Notes under the pieces: generated by a model
What the model was told of the DNA's origin: nothing
Seen by the model: only the letters and a program-made list of their open reading frames with translations
Database searches by the model: none
Shown: one piece after another, positions 36,661-45,602 of the stretch
Layout: the number at the start of each line of letters is the position of its first letter
Position numbering within the stretch: the stretch's first letter is position 1
NCBI GenBank assembly: GCA_049487715.1
Contig: CP150561.1
Location: 558,001-622,000 of the forward strand
DNA: 64,000 nucleotides
Direction: 5' to 3'
Source of the DNA: Pycnococcus provasolii
Taxonomy: Eukaryota; Chlorophyta; Pseudoscourfieldiophyceae; Pseudoscourfieldiales
Position numbers and translations under genes: made by a program

Positions 36661-39030
36661 ATGGCCATGATGACAAGCAAAACGCACATCGTCAACATCA
36701 ACCGTCGTCAGACAAGAGCTGCCTTTTTTCTGCTACTCTGCTTATCAGCACTCACGCGAACGCAAGCGCAGTCGAAAAAAAAACCCATCGCCCTCGACGT
36801 GCACCACGTGTATCCGCAGAAGGAGCTAAAGGCTGGTGAGGAGACGTTGTTCGAAATCAACCCGGAGGTGTGCAGGGAAAACGGCAGGCACGTGCTATTC
36901 AAGTTCCTGACGGTGGAGATTTGGGCCGAAGGTCTGCAGCACGCCGAGACGCACATCGCCACGCAGGCGGGAGGAACGACGCCGCAAGGTGATAACGCGA
37001 ACAAGGCGGACCCCATGCTCAGCCTAAGGCATCTCGCCGAGCCCGTCGTCACGTACGACAGCACGAGCCGGTGGACGTTGAGAGGAAACACCACGGCAGA
37101 TCTGGAGTCGTACCAGCTGCTGAGCCCGTACCACCGCGTGACGACGCAGCTCCGGGATGGGAAGTACTACGCCAAGGTGACGAACGTGGACAAGTGGATG
37201 AAGGGGTCATTCAAGTACTTCATACGCGCAGAGTGCAACGAAGAGCCGCCATGCCCGAGCCCGACGCTGAAGCACCACCCGCAGGATTCGCCGGCGAATC
37301 CTTCGAAGATTCGCGACGAGTACGAGCCGCTGCAATGCGCGGGCAAGGGAACGTGCAAACAGCCCGTGAACTTCGTGACGCGAGCCTCGGATCGTGGTCA
37401 GTGCGAGTGCGAGAACGGCTACGGAGGCGTGGGCTGCGAGGTGAAGACAACCACGCTGGTGCGGGAGGAGTGGACGCGCAGCAACGCGGCGATCGCGGAG
37501 TGGAAGTACTACTCCATCACGATCAACCCGCTCGAGGGAAGGTCGCAGAGCCTTCTCGTCGAGATGTCCCGACGGCGCGGCGACCCCGTGCTTTTCGTCA
37601 AGCATGCCGACGACGGATTCCTCATGGGCGGATTACCCACCGTGTTCGACTACCGCGAGTTTGCGGACACGAACAGCTTCCGCAGCCGTCTCAACTACCA
37701 CTACCGCTTGCTGGAGAATGTGCGAGCGGGCAAATACTACATCGCGGTGTTTAACAACGACGTGTACATCCAGGAGGATGCCGACTTCTCGGTGCGCGTC
37801 ATTTCGGCAACCACGCGATTGCCAAACTCCATAGGCAGCGGCACCGGGCTGTGCCCAGCACAGTGTCACGCGTTTGAGGATCCGCCGCAGGGGAGATGCG
37901 ACATGACCGGATTTGGGAAGGATCAGTGCGTGTGCAATCAAGGCTTTGGCGGGCCAATGTGCGAGGGCATGGAGACGACGGTCGAGCTTGGCAGAAGCGT
38001 GGAAGCGATCATCGCGCCCGCGCGATGGTTGTACTTCAAGATCAACATCGAGGCAAAGGGGAAGAGTGGTTCCATATCGAGGCCTCTGCAGGTGATACTG
38101 CGCAAGGAGGGTGGCCACCCTGTTTTGCTTGCAAGGCGAGAAGAGTACCCCACGCTGCTCAAGAACGACTTCATCTTCACGATGAGTCAGCACCTTGATC
38201 CAGAGACGACCTTCCAGGTCAAGCCATCCGACATCGTGCCGGGACTGTACATTTTTGCCGTCTACAACATGGACTACTACGAGCATGAAAGCTCACACGT
38301 GAAAGTGAGCGTCGAAATGGCCAAGGATTCCTACCTAGAGGTGAACCCGTTTATGAGCATCATCCTCGGTGTCATTAGCTCGATGTTCCTCTGCCTATTC
38401 ATGTCCGTCTGCAAAAAGCTGTTCTACCGCCATTCGCGCATGGGGGCAGACAATCCGGAGGCGTCCGCACTGCAGACTGTGCTTGCGAATGTGGGCATGG
38501 GTGCTGCCGGCGTAGGCCTAGGAGGGGAACGGCAGCGGCAGGGTCTTACAACGGAGGAGATTGATGCAATACCGGAAAAGCTGTTCTCCGAGAGCATGTG
38601 CCCGAAGGAAGACGCGCACTGTGCCGTTTGCCTTGGCGAATATGAGGTTGGAGAGTCGGTGAAGGAACTTCCATGTGACGCGAAGCACGTGTTCCATAAG
38701 GAATGCATCACGCAGTGGCTGCAGACCTCCACGCTATGCCCTCTTTGCCGGATGGACATTTCTCCAGATCGACGCAATAGCCAACCCAGAACAGCGGCGG
38801 CAGGCGATGACAACGGAGTTGGTGCGGCATCAGATGGTGAGATGCGTGTGGAAATCCAGCTTGATGAGCAAAACCCCGCAAGTCAAGCAGAAGTGACGGA
38901 GAACTCGCGTACTCACAACGTGGTTTCACAGCCATTAACACCTCAGCGTGGTAGAAATGGCCCGTCGACTGCATTGGTTGCTAGCCCTCCTCGGACGCCA
39001 CCCGGTACGATTGAAGACGATGCGCCATAG
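36661..39030 (+). CDS. EGF-like / transmembrane / RING-H2 E3 ubiquitin ligase
   Basis: The 789-residue type I membrane protein starts with a signal peptide (FFLLLCLSALTRTQAQ). The outside part has three related beta-domains (about 45-215, 262-390 and 437-555; repeated KYYxxITI, GDPVLFVK and GKYYIAVFNND themes), separated by two Cys-rich EGF-like modules (about 224-261, ending CECENGYGGVGCEV, and about 396-436, ending CVCNQGFGGPMCEG). A membrane helix follows (about 561-585; IILGVISSMFLCLF). Inside is a RING-H2 finger at 654-696 (CAVC, C in LPCD, HVFH, CPLC) that would recruit an E2 enzyme. The Pro/Thr-rich tail looks disordered. The ATG at 36661 gives the signal peptide. Pairing EGF modules with RING-H2 in one receptor-like ligase is uncommon. 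Confidence 0.9.
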   Translation: MAMMTSKTHIVNINRRQTRAAFFLLLCLSALTRTQAQSKKKPIALDVHHVYPQKELKAGEETLFEINPEVCRENGRHVLFKFLTVEIWAEGLQHAETHIATQAGGTTPQGDNANKADPMLSLRHLAEPVVTYDSTSRWTLRGNTTADLESYQLLSPYHRVTTQLRDGKYYAKVTNVDKWMKGSFKYFIRAECNEEPPCPSPTLKHHPQDSPANPSKIRDEYEPLQCAGKGTCKQPVNFVTRASDRGQCECENGYGGVGCEVKTTTLVREEWTRSNAAIAEWKYYSITINPLEGRSQSLLVEMSRRRGDPVLFVKHADDGFLMGGLPTVFDYREFADTNSFRSRLNYHYRLLENVRAGKYYIAVFNNDVYIQEDADFSVRVISATTRLPNSIGSGTGLCPAQCHAFEDPPQGRCDMTGFGKDQCVCNQGFGGPMCEGMETTVELGRSVEAIIAPARWLYFKINIEAKGKSGSISRPLQVILRKEGGHPVLLARREEYPTLLKNDFIFTMSQHLDPETTFQVKPSDIVPGLYIFAVYNMDYYEHESSHVKVSVEMAKDSYLEVNPFMSIILGVISSMFLCLFMSVCKKLFYRHSRMGADNPEASALQTVLANVGMGAAGVGLGGERQRQGLTTEEIDAIPEKLFSESMCPKEDAHCAVCLGEYEVGESVKELPCDAKHVFHKECITQWLQTSTLCPLCRMDISPDRRNSQPRTAAAGDDNGVGAASDGEMRVEIQLDEQNPASQAEVTENSRTHNVVSQPLTPQRGRNGPSTALVASPPRTPPGTIEDDAP

Positions 39031-39080
39031 GATGTAAAAACACAAAAAGTTTTCTTTTTATCTTTTGGCTTAATGTTACT

Positions 39081-42000
39081 TCAGTCGTCGTCGTCGTCGT
39101 CGTCGTCGTCGATGCCTCGCCCGCTTTCTCTGCCACTCAACGTGCGCACGAGGTCAGCGCCCACGGCATCAGCTGTGTCAGCAACAGCGGCGCCGAAGTG
39201 TCTCTTCGTGCTCTCCACCTCGGCGGTGGTGCGCTCGAGTGCCGCCAAGGCGCACGAGTTGGCAACCTCCGCCGCCGCCAACGCGTCTTCCTTCGCAGCC
39301 TCCGCGAGCTCAACGCGATGCTCCAAGAGCTCGATTTGCGACTGCGCAGCCTCGAGCTCCTCCTCGAGATATTGAATGCGAGCCTCCGTGCTCCTCGGGC
39401 GTCCATCCACCATGGTCGCACTGCTCCGGAGTGCCTTGGCTCTTCTCTCGCGTTCCTCAAGGCTTTTAATGCGCTCCGCCTCGCGCAGCTGAGCCACCTC
39501 AGCCTGGGCCATGGAAAGAGCTTTCTCAGCCTCTTGGCGAGCGGCTGATTCTGATGACAGACGTGCATTGCACGTGCTTAGCTCTGCCGCCATGCGCGAT
39601 ATGCGTTCGCCCGCAGCCGCCTCGATGGCCGCCGCCTTCGCATGCAGCTCCGCTTCGCGGCGTGCAAGTTTCGCGCGCTCTTCGGCCACCGCGCGGCGAG
39701 CTGCCTCAGCCTCCCTAGCTGATGCGATAGCTCTAGCGTTCGCAGACGAGAGCTCCTCGCGCAGTTGGTCCGCCACCTTGAGACCTTGGGAAACAGCCGA
39801 CTCGGATGCGCTAAGCTCTGCAGCAAGCCGTCGAGCGTCCTGCCCAAGGCGCTTTGCCGCCTCCTCGGCATTCGCTCGCCTCCCCGCCTCCGCGGACGCC
39901 GCGGATGAAGACGCTTCTGCCGCCGCGTGCGATTCTGCGACGCGCCGGCGCTCCGCGGCGAGAATGCGTTTCAGGTCGCGTTGCGCCCTTACCGCTTCGC
40001 CGCGACGCTCACGCTCTTCCTTTGTTCGCAAGTTTGCCAAGGCGAGCGACTCGCGGCACGCCTCCAGCGCCTGCGCTGCGCCAACAGCCGCTGCGCGGTC
40101 AATGCGCCGCTTCTCCTCGAGAGCGTTCAAGCGCTCTTCAGCAGCCACCGCGGCTGCCGTTGCCGCCGCGCCTTCCTCGAGTAGGGGACATGCAATGATC
40201 CATGACGGGTCGGGCACGACGCGACCTGACAAGTCGTTGCAGCCACCGAGAGCGATGAGGCCGCCCGAGGCGCCCAGGCTGACCACTCCATGGCCAACGC
40301 GCGAGCTCGGCATAGCTCTCGTGTTACCCGAGGTGGCCTGATCACCGTGTGCAAAGCCCGCGAGCATTGGTCCTGGGCGCCATGAACCGCTGGAGAGATC
40401 GAGAAGGTGAACGCGTGCCATATCCTCACCAAGGAGCACGGCAACTCCTGCATCCTCCTCCACCGCGATCGCGTCATTTCCTGCTCTTGCCGCGGTTGCC
40501 GCCGCCGCTGGCAGAGCGCCGGAAACGCGTTGGCATGTCCACGGAGGAGTGCGGCCTCCATCAGTCGCCACGGAGCCGTGTCGTGGCGGAGACATCACAT
40601 ACGCAGCGGCGTCCTCTCCGTCGTTGGCGTTGCGGTAACCTCCCGCAAGGATGCCGCCAAACACAACAACGGAGCCATCGACCATCGGTACGATAGCCGC
40701 GCCGCGTCTCGGGCGAGGTGGTGGGTCGCCAGTCAGCTCGATGGGATGCCACACGCCATTCGACACATCGAGACTGAGCAGACGATTCGTGTGTCCTATT
40801 CCCGAGGCGTATCCTCCAAAGAGGAGCACGCATCCAGTCTGGTTGTGGTAGCAAGCAGCTGCTCCAGCGAGTGCGGGCGGAGGCTGTCCATCGTACGGAA
40901 GGTGAAGGGCAACGCGCGACCATGTTGCGGCAAGAGGGGGCGCTCTGCTGGCACTCGTCGTCGCACCGTCGGCATCGGCAGAGGCGGGAACCTTAGGCGC
41001 ACGTATCGCGACGACGTGGCAATCATTCATCTCGCGCCGGCCATCGTGGCCGCCGAATAGAAGCCACGCCGATCCGCCGGGCAAGACGACGCTAGCCACC
41101 TCAGATCGCGCGGCGGGTGCAGCGCCCGATGCGACAAACGGATGAAGGGCAACCGCATCGACACCACCGTCTCGTCCCGTTGCTGTGGCGAGGACAGCAA
41201 GCTCCGCGACAGCGGTGCCATGCTGTGCTCGGCCTCCAAACAAAACAGCCGCGCGTTTGCCGAGACCTGCGTCTGCGCCACCGGGCACGCGTAAAGCTGC
41301 GACGGCAGCGCCTGCGCGACCTACGTTTGGCGTCACGCCACGCACCGGCCGCCAAGCCAGCGGTGGCGCGAGCGCGTACCCAAAGTCCGACGCGCCGTCA
41401 TCTTTCAGCGGCCCAAGCGCGATGGCACGGCACCTTGCGGCGGCGAGAGCCTGCGCATCTGCGCTGCGAGCAGCGGCCGCCGCGTCCGAAGCCCGGCGAG
41501 CCTCGGCGGCGGCAGCATTCGCAGCATCTGCGCGAGATGCGGCTGCCTTTGCGCTCGCCACTGCCGATGCCGCGTCGGATGCAAAGCCTGCACACCGGGC
41601 ACTCGCAACGGTTGCGCGCCAGCTTGCCAGGCAGTACAGCAGAAGCGCGTCCATCGCCCCCTCCTCTGCAGCTCGTCGCTGTCTTGCAAGCGCGCGTCCC
41701 ACCGCGATGGCTGCATCAGCCGTCGCACGCGCTGCGCGCGCTTGGGCACGCCATCCTCGCATCATGCTCAGCAGGCGGCCGTGCAGCAGTTTTGCGGCGG
41801 CACGCCGGCGCAGGCGCAGCTGCTGCGCGATGTGCCTCCACGACGATAGGCTTGCGAACGCCCGCGCTCGCGTCAAGGATGCGAGGCGCGCTGCCAGCTT
41901 TCCGTCGCGCACGTTGCGCAGCCTTACGCGGTACGATGCGGCATCCGCCCATCCGATGAGAGCCGAGCGTGCCCCTCGGCGCATCCAGGAGACGGCTGCT

Positions 42001-43115
42001 CGCCGTGCAAGCTGCTCGTCGCGCTGGCGATTTGCGATGCTCTCCTTCCATCGAGCGAGGTGGCGTCGCATGCGCTGGCGGCGGCAGAATCGTGCCGCGA
42101 GATGGTCGAGGCGCTCATTTCGCGCGGCGATTCGCACGTACTCGACCCACGCGAGCCACGCAGGTCGCTTCGAGCGCGGCTGTAGTCGCGCAACGACTCT
42201 CCTCCTCCGCTTCGCTGAGCGCGACGCGGCAGTTCTCCACGAGCGCAGTGTCCGTCGCATAAATTTGCTAATGTTGCGATCCGTGTGCGCGAATGCCTTC
42301 TCGATCGCCATGCGCGCGACGCGCACGGCGCGGCAGGTTTCCGTCCATGCCTCGAACGCGACGTGCGCGAGGCGCATGCGCATCCGGTGAAGTGCTCGCG
42401 TCGCGACGCGTCGAAGCGTTCGCGAGTGTTCCGCGTGCTTTGCAACCGCCGCCCACGAGCGCGCGAGCCTGACTCTTCGAACGTGCACATCTGCGCGCCT
42501 GCGGTCGTTCCTCGTTCGCTTCGCATCCGCGACGCTCCACACCCACGCCGCGAGCGGCGCACGCAGCGCGCTCTTCGTGCGTCTTCGAAGGACGTCGTTG
42601 ATGGCGACTGCGCGATATTTCGCAGTCCACCCAGAGACGCGCATCGCCGCGAACGCCGCGCTGGCAAGCCTTCTTTTGTGCGCGCGCATGGCGAGCGCCG
42701 CCGCCCTTGTTCTCACGTCGGCGAGTCTGTCTTCCGCGCGTCTGAGTTTGAGCGCGACTTCCTTGTTTTCCTCCTTGACTCTCCTCGCCTCCGCCTCGGC
42801 GTGTGCTTTTTCCTGAAGTGCGTAGTCCCTCTCCGCGGGCAGGGTGAGCATGGTGGCATTCTCTTTCAGGAGTTCGTCGCGTTCCTTTTCAAGCTTGAGC
42901 AGCGCGACGTGCCGCGTGTAAGACCCCGACGAAGAAAACTCGTCGCTTCGAGGAGGCGTGGTTGGTACTTCCCTTAAGGTTGCCATCGGAACCTGTGCGT
43001 TGAATGCGGATATGCGCGTTGTCAGCGACTCGACGGCCTTTTGCACCACCATAGGGTCTGAAGAGGAGGACAGTCCGGACTCGAGTCCATAGGAGGAACC
43101 AGGCGGGTACTCCAT
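39081..43115 (-). CDS. Sfi1-like repeat / Kelch / coiled-coil protein
   Basis: The 1344-residue protein begins at the ATG at 43115 (MEYPPGSSYGL). A short coiled coil (about 65-130) leads into a basic Trp/Arg-rich repeat array (about 150-505). Its units such as AFASLSSWRHIAQQLRLRR and AFEAWTETCRAVRVARM fit Sfi1-type centrin-binding repeats. An Ala/Arg-rich linker leads to Kelch-like blades (about 590-960), with VLFGGRAQHG, LLFGGHDGRREMNDC, LLFGGYASGIGHTNRLLSLD and VVFGGILAGG, each followed by the typical W strand. A long coiled coil (about 985-1310) follows, and the chain ends in about nine Asp encoded by a GAC repeat. The likely place is the basal body or centriole. The frame is open upstream to 43643, but only with a non-ATG start. 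Confidence 0.85.
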   Translation of the reverse strand: MEYPPGSSYGLESGLSSSSDPMVVQKAVESLTTRISAFNAQVPMATLREVPTTPPRSDEFSSSGSYTRHVALLKLEKERDELLKENATMLTLPAERDYALQEKAHAEAEARRVKEENKEVALKLRRAEDRLADVRTRAAALAMRAHKRRLASAAFAAMRVSGWTAKYRAVAINDVLRRRTKSALRAPLAAWVWSVADAKRTRNDRRRADVHVRRVRLARSWAAVAKHAEHSRTLRRVATRALHRMRMRLAHVAFEAWTETCRAVRVARMAIEKAFAHTDRNISKFMRRTLRSWRTAASRSAKRRRRVVARLQPRSKRPAWLAWVEYVRIAARNERLDHLAARFCRRQRMRRHLARWKESIANRQRDEQLARRAAVSWMRRGARSALIGWADAASYRVRLRNVRDGKLAARLASLTRARAFASLSSWRHIAQQLRLRRRAAAKLLHGRLLSMMRGWRAQARAARATADAAIAVGRALARQRRAAEEGAMDALLLYCLASWRATVASARCAGFASDAASAVASAKAAASRADAANAAAAEARRASDAAAAARSADAQALAAARCRAIALGPLKDDGASDFGYALAPPLAWRPVRGVTPNVGRAGAAVAALRVPGGADAGLGKRAAVLFGGRAQHGTAVAELAVLATATGRDGGVDAVALHPFVASGAAPAARSEVASVVLPGGSAWLLFGGHDGRREMNDCHVVAIRAPKVPASADADGATTSASRAPPLAATWSRVALHLPYDGQPPPALAGAAACYHNQTGCVLLFGGYASGIGHTNRLLSLDVSNGVWHPIELTGDPPPRPRRGAAIVPMVDGSVVVFGGILAGGYRNANDGEDAAAYVMSPPRHGSVATDGGRTPPWTCQRVSGALPAAAATAARAGNDAIAVEEDAGVAVLLGEDMARVHLLDLSSGSWRPGPMLAGFAHGDQATSGNTRAMPSSRVGHGVVSLGASGGLIALGGCNDLSGRVVPDPSWIIACPLLEEGAAATAAAVAAEERLNALEEKRRIDRAAAVGAAQALEACRESLALANLRTKEERERRGEAVRAQRDLKRILAAERRRVAESHAAAEASSSAASAEAGRRANAEEAAKRLGQDARRLAAELSASESAVSQGLKVADQLREELSSANARAIASAREAEAARRAVAEERAKLARREAELHAKAAAIEAAAGERISRMAAELSTCNARLSSESAARQEAEKALSMAQAEVAQLREAERIKSLEERERRAKALRSSATMVDGRPRSTEARIQYLEEELEAAQSQIELLEHRVELAEAAKEDALAAAEVANSCALAALERTTAEVESTKRHFGAAVADTADAVGADLVRTLSGRESGRGIDDDDDDDDD
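39084..39110. repeat. (GTC)n microsatellite encoding poly-Asp
   Basis: Nine GTC triplets, read on the minus strand as GAC, give the C-terminal Asp run. Its length probably varies. Confidence 0.85.
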
Positions 43116-43439
43116 ATATCGATTCTGAAACAAAAGAAACGCGGAGAATGAAGGGAATCTTAAGGGCGAATTCGGATATTCGGATTTCCGATTTCGGCCA
43201 GGCCCAAACAAAGTCCGTCTGCCCTTGAGGGGTTTGGAGTTTGGAGTTACCCGGGAACCACAAACCAAACCAAACCAAAACAAACACGTCTCGAGGAGCG
43301 CGGGAAGAAAAGTGGACTCAGAGCCAATGTGGGCAAGCCATACCCTTGATGAGTTGATGTGCCATTCTTCGAAGGATCCCCCTCCCTCCCCCTCCCCCCC
43401 CCCCCACATCGGACCCTTACGATAGTACTTATTATTTGG

Positions 43440-43515
43440 CCTTGGTGGGGGCCGGTTGGGGATCCCGGTCGGGCTCTTTTCGTCGGGATTTACATAACGG
43501 GGGTGGATCCCACCT
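43440..43515 (+). repeat. short repeat shared with 59245-59310
   Basis: GATCCCGGTCGGGCTCTT, a G-rich stretch, ATAACGGGGGTGGATCCC match GATACCGGTCGTGCTCTT ... AAATAACGGGGTGGATCCC near 59255. Both copies stand before ORF remnants. Confidence 0.5.
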
Positions 43516-43532
43516 TTGTGTGACTTTGAAGT

Positions 43533-44015
43533 TTGAACTATTGCACTTGCGGGCGAAAGGTTGTGCTCAACGTGTGCGACCTGCAGCCGGAAAATCAGGA
43601 CCGTACGGGACGCCGCTTGGTCGTGTACACCGAACTTGTGCACTGCGCCCTACAACACGGTATCGGCCATCCGGATAACAAGGTCAACGTGGCTCAGTTA
43701 CAAGCCACGACGTTGAGCAGCAGCCTAGTCATACCTGGACTTGCGGATGCGCTGACGTCGCACGTTCTGTCGTCGTCATCAACGAAAGACGAGTCGCGTG
43801 CTTCTGAAAAGCTCCTCTTCCAGCTCTTCAAGGAGGCGAACGAAAACGAGATGTCGAAACACTCGAAAGCCCTCGCTTTTAATGTCGCGTCGCGTTACGA
43901 CGCGAGTGATGACGACGAGTCGACGACGTCTACCTCGGCTTTGACGTGCGCAATGCGCTTATGCGCGCAACGCCGACAATGCGAATACGATTATACGAAG
44001 ATGCATATTCCGTAA
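43533..44015 (+). pseudogene. unrecognised ORF remnant without an ATG start
   Basis: The frame of about 160 codons has no ATG until late, so it cannot be a complete gene. The first part has a Cys pair (YCTCGRK) and VVLNVCDLQPENQDRTGRR. The middle has LVVYTELVHCALQHGIGH and helical text. The end is Ser/Thr/Asp-rich (ASDDDESTTSTSALTC). It resembles an exon or captured piece of a larger gene. It follows the short repeat shared with the helicase fragment at 59.5 kb. A coding role is unproven. Confidence 0.25.
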
Positions 44016-44222
44016 TCCGTTCTCTTTGATCCAACTCTAGTCGACGTGACTGAATAGCTGGTTGGGGAGAATGTTACGGACCTTTCACCTTTGGTAGTTA
44101 CCGACTTAGAATTTAGAAAGTTAGAATTTGGAGTTTTCTAGTTTTTGTGGACCTAAATGGTACCCTAGTTTATTTGGGTCTAATTTGGGTCCTCCCCCAT
44201 GGCCCATTACGAAGATGGTCTT

Positions 44223-45074
44223 CTAATCGACAGTTGACCACCTTTCGAGAAGGATGTCGACATGTCTTCGGTAAAAACAGGTATTTCCTGGCCCAGCCGG
44301 AAGCACGGTACAAATCCGCTCAGGGACGAGGTTGTACCCCAAAATCCCAAGAATGCCGGAGTTGATCATGGTTGTCTCTGGCCCATCAATCTGCGCAAGG
44401 GACAGCGCCGCTTGTATGCCGAGCACGTCGTTTGATCTGAGGACACCAAAGAGGACAAGCTCGTCCCTGTGAGCGGAGTAGAAAGCAGCAGCGGAAGACG
44501 ACAGTAGATCCAAGTTTTCCAAAATCCCATCGCTGATGCTTTCCACCTGAGCAACCGAATCTTGCATGGCTTGCGACAGCTGTCCTCGGAAATCTTCCAT
44601 TAGCTTGACTGACCCCCCAAAGAAGTCCAGTGCAGCCGTCGGTGTCTCCTTTCCCAGCTGACTCAGCTCGTCGAAGAGCGCACCTAGCTCCGTGGCAGTG
44701 TTGTCGCTAGCAAAGGTGCGTCCCGCTCTCCACTGTGCGCTCGCCTCGCTCAGTTGGGCAAGTAGCTCTACACGCTCCGCTCTGCTTGGTCCGCGCGCGT
44801 ATAGAAAGTTCGCACCTCCAGCCTCAAGCTGGGCCAGGAGAGCGTACCCGCTCTCTCCTAGAGATACGCCGTCGGACTCAGCTCCGCTCGACAGCGGCCA
44901 AAGCGCGCTCGCGCGCTCTAAGGTGGACGGCATAGCTCCGCTAGGAGCAGGCGTTTCCTCGCTCGGGACCACGGCCTCCGCCGCCTCTGGTGGCGCCACT
45001 ACAGACGCTACCAGAACGGGCGAGGAGCCAGCCGGCGAGGAATCCTCTTCTACAGCGGAGGCGACGTCCGCCAT
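44223..45074 (-). CDS. hypothetical protein, 283 residues
   Basis: The ATG at 45074 gives an acidic Ala/Pro/Ser-rich N-terminal half (about 1-70) followed by helical segments (GYALLAQLEAGG, AERVELLAQLSEASAQWRAG, ELGALFDELSQLG). Near 165-235 is a longer helix (SQAMQDSVAQVESISDGILE) and a hydrophobic stretch (LFGVLRSNDVLGIQAALSLA). The C-terminus (GILGILGYNLVPERICTVLP) includes Cys and ends RHVDILLERWSTVD. No family is recognised. There is no signal peptide, and a plastid transit peptide is not evident. It stands head-to-head with the ABCG gene, with about 530 bases between, probably shared promoter DNA. Confidence 0.55.
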   Translation of the reverse strand: MADVASAVEEDSSPAGSSPVLVASVVAPPEAAEAVVPSEETPAPSGAMPSTLERASALWPLSSGAESDGVSLGESGYALLAQLEAGGANFLYARGPSRAERVELLAQLSEASAQWRAGRTFASDNTATELGALFDELSQLGKETPTAALDFFGGSVKLMEDFRGQLSQAMQDSVAQVESISDGILENLDLLSSSAAAFYSAHRDELVLFGVLRSNDVLGIQAALSLAQIDGPETTMINSGILGILGYNLVPERICTVLPAGPGNTCFYRRHVDILLERWSTVD

Positions 45075-45602
45075 TACCAGTGTATTAAAGAAAAACTAAA
45101 AGACCTAGGACAACGTGCCGGCTCTCCAGTACCTAGCCGGCTCTCCCAACTATTAACCAATGTTAACCCTGTCTGTTCGCGCACTCGGGGACCCTTCCTA
45201 TCCCCTGAACGGTCCCCCGATCGATGCTCAGACCGCTAGGTGCCAAACACCTTGCATGCACTGCGGAAACGTGGGTATATGGTGACGGGCGTGCCGTCAC
45301 TGCCATACCTTGCTCCGCTCTCTTCACTTACCGGGTAGGTACTGTAGATGGTCAGAATCAGAAGTGGCGGATCAACAAATCAATCACCCACTTCATAGTT
45401 CTTCTAGATGGTAGCCGCGTAGATCTTCGAGAGCCATCTGTATGTCACGTGACAAGTCTTTGCATGACGACATCAAACAATGTTTGGCCCTCCTCTCCTC
45501 TCTCCTCTCTCCTCTCCTCTTTCGGCCGCCGGCTTCGTCCCCCATCCCGCCGCAAACATCCTCACTTTTTATTTTGGTCGTTTATTTGTTGTTGTCTCCA
45601 TC

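Noticed and set aside
39511-42390. Several long Ala/Arg/Ser-rich plus-strand frames
   Set aside because: They are shadows of the Ala- and Arg-rich Sfi1/Kelch gene on the minus strand.
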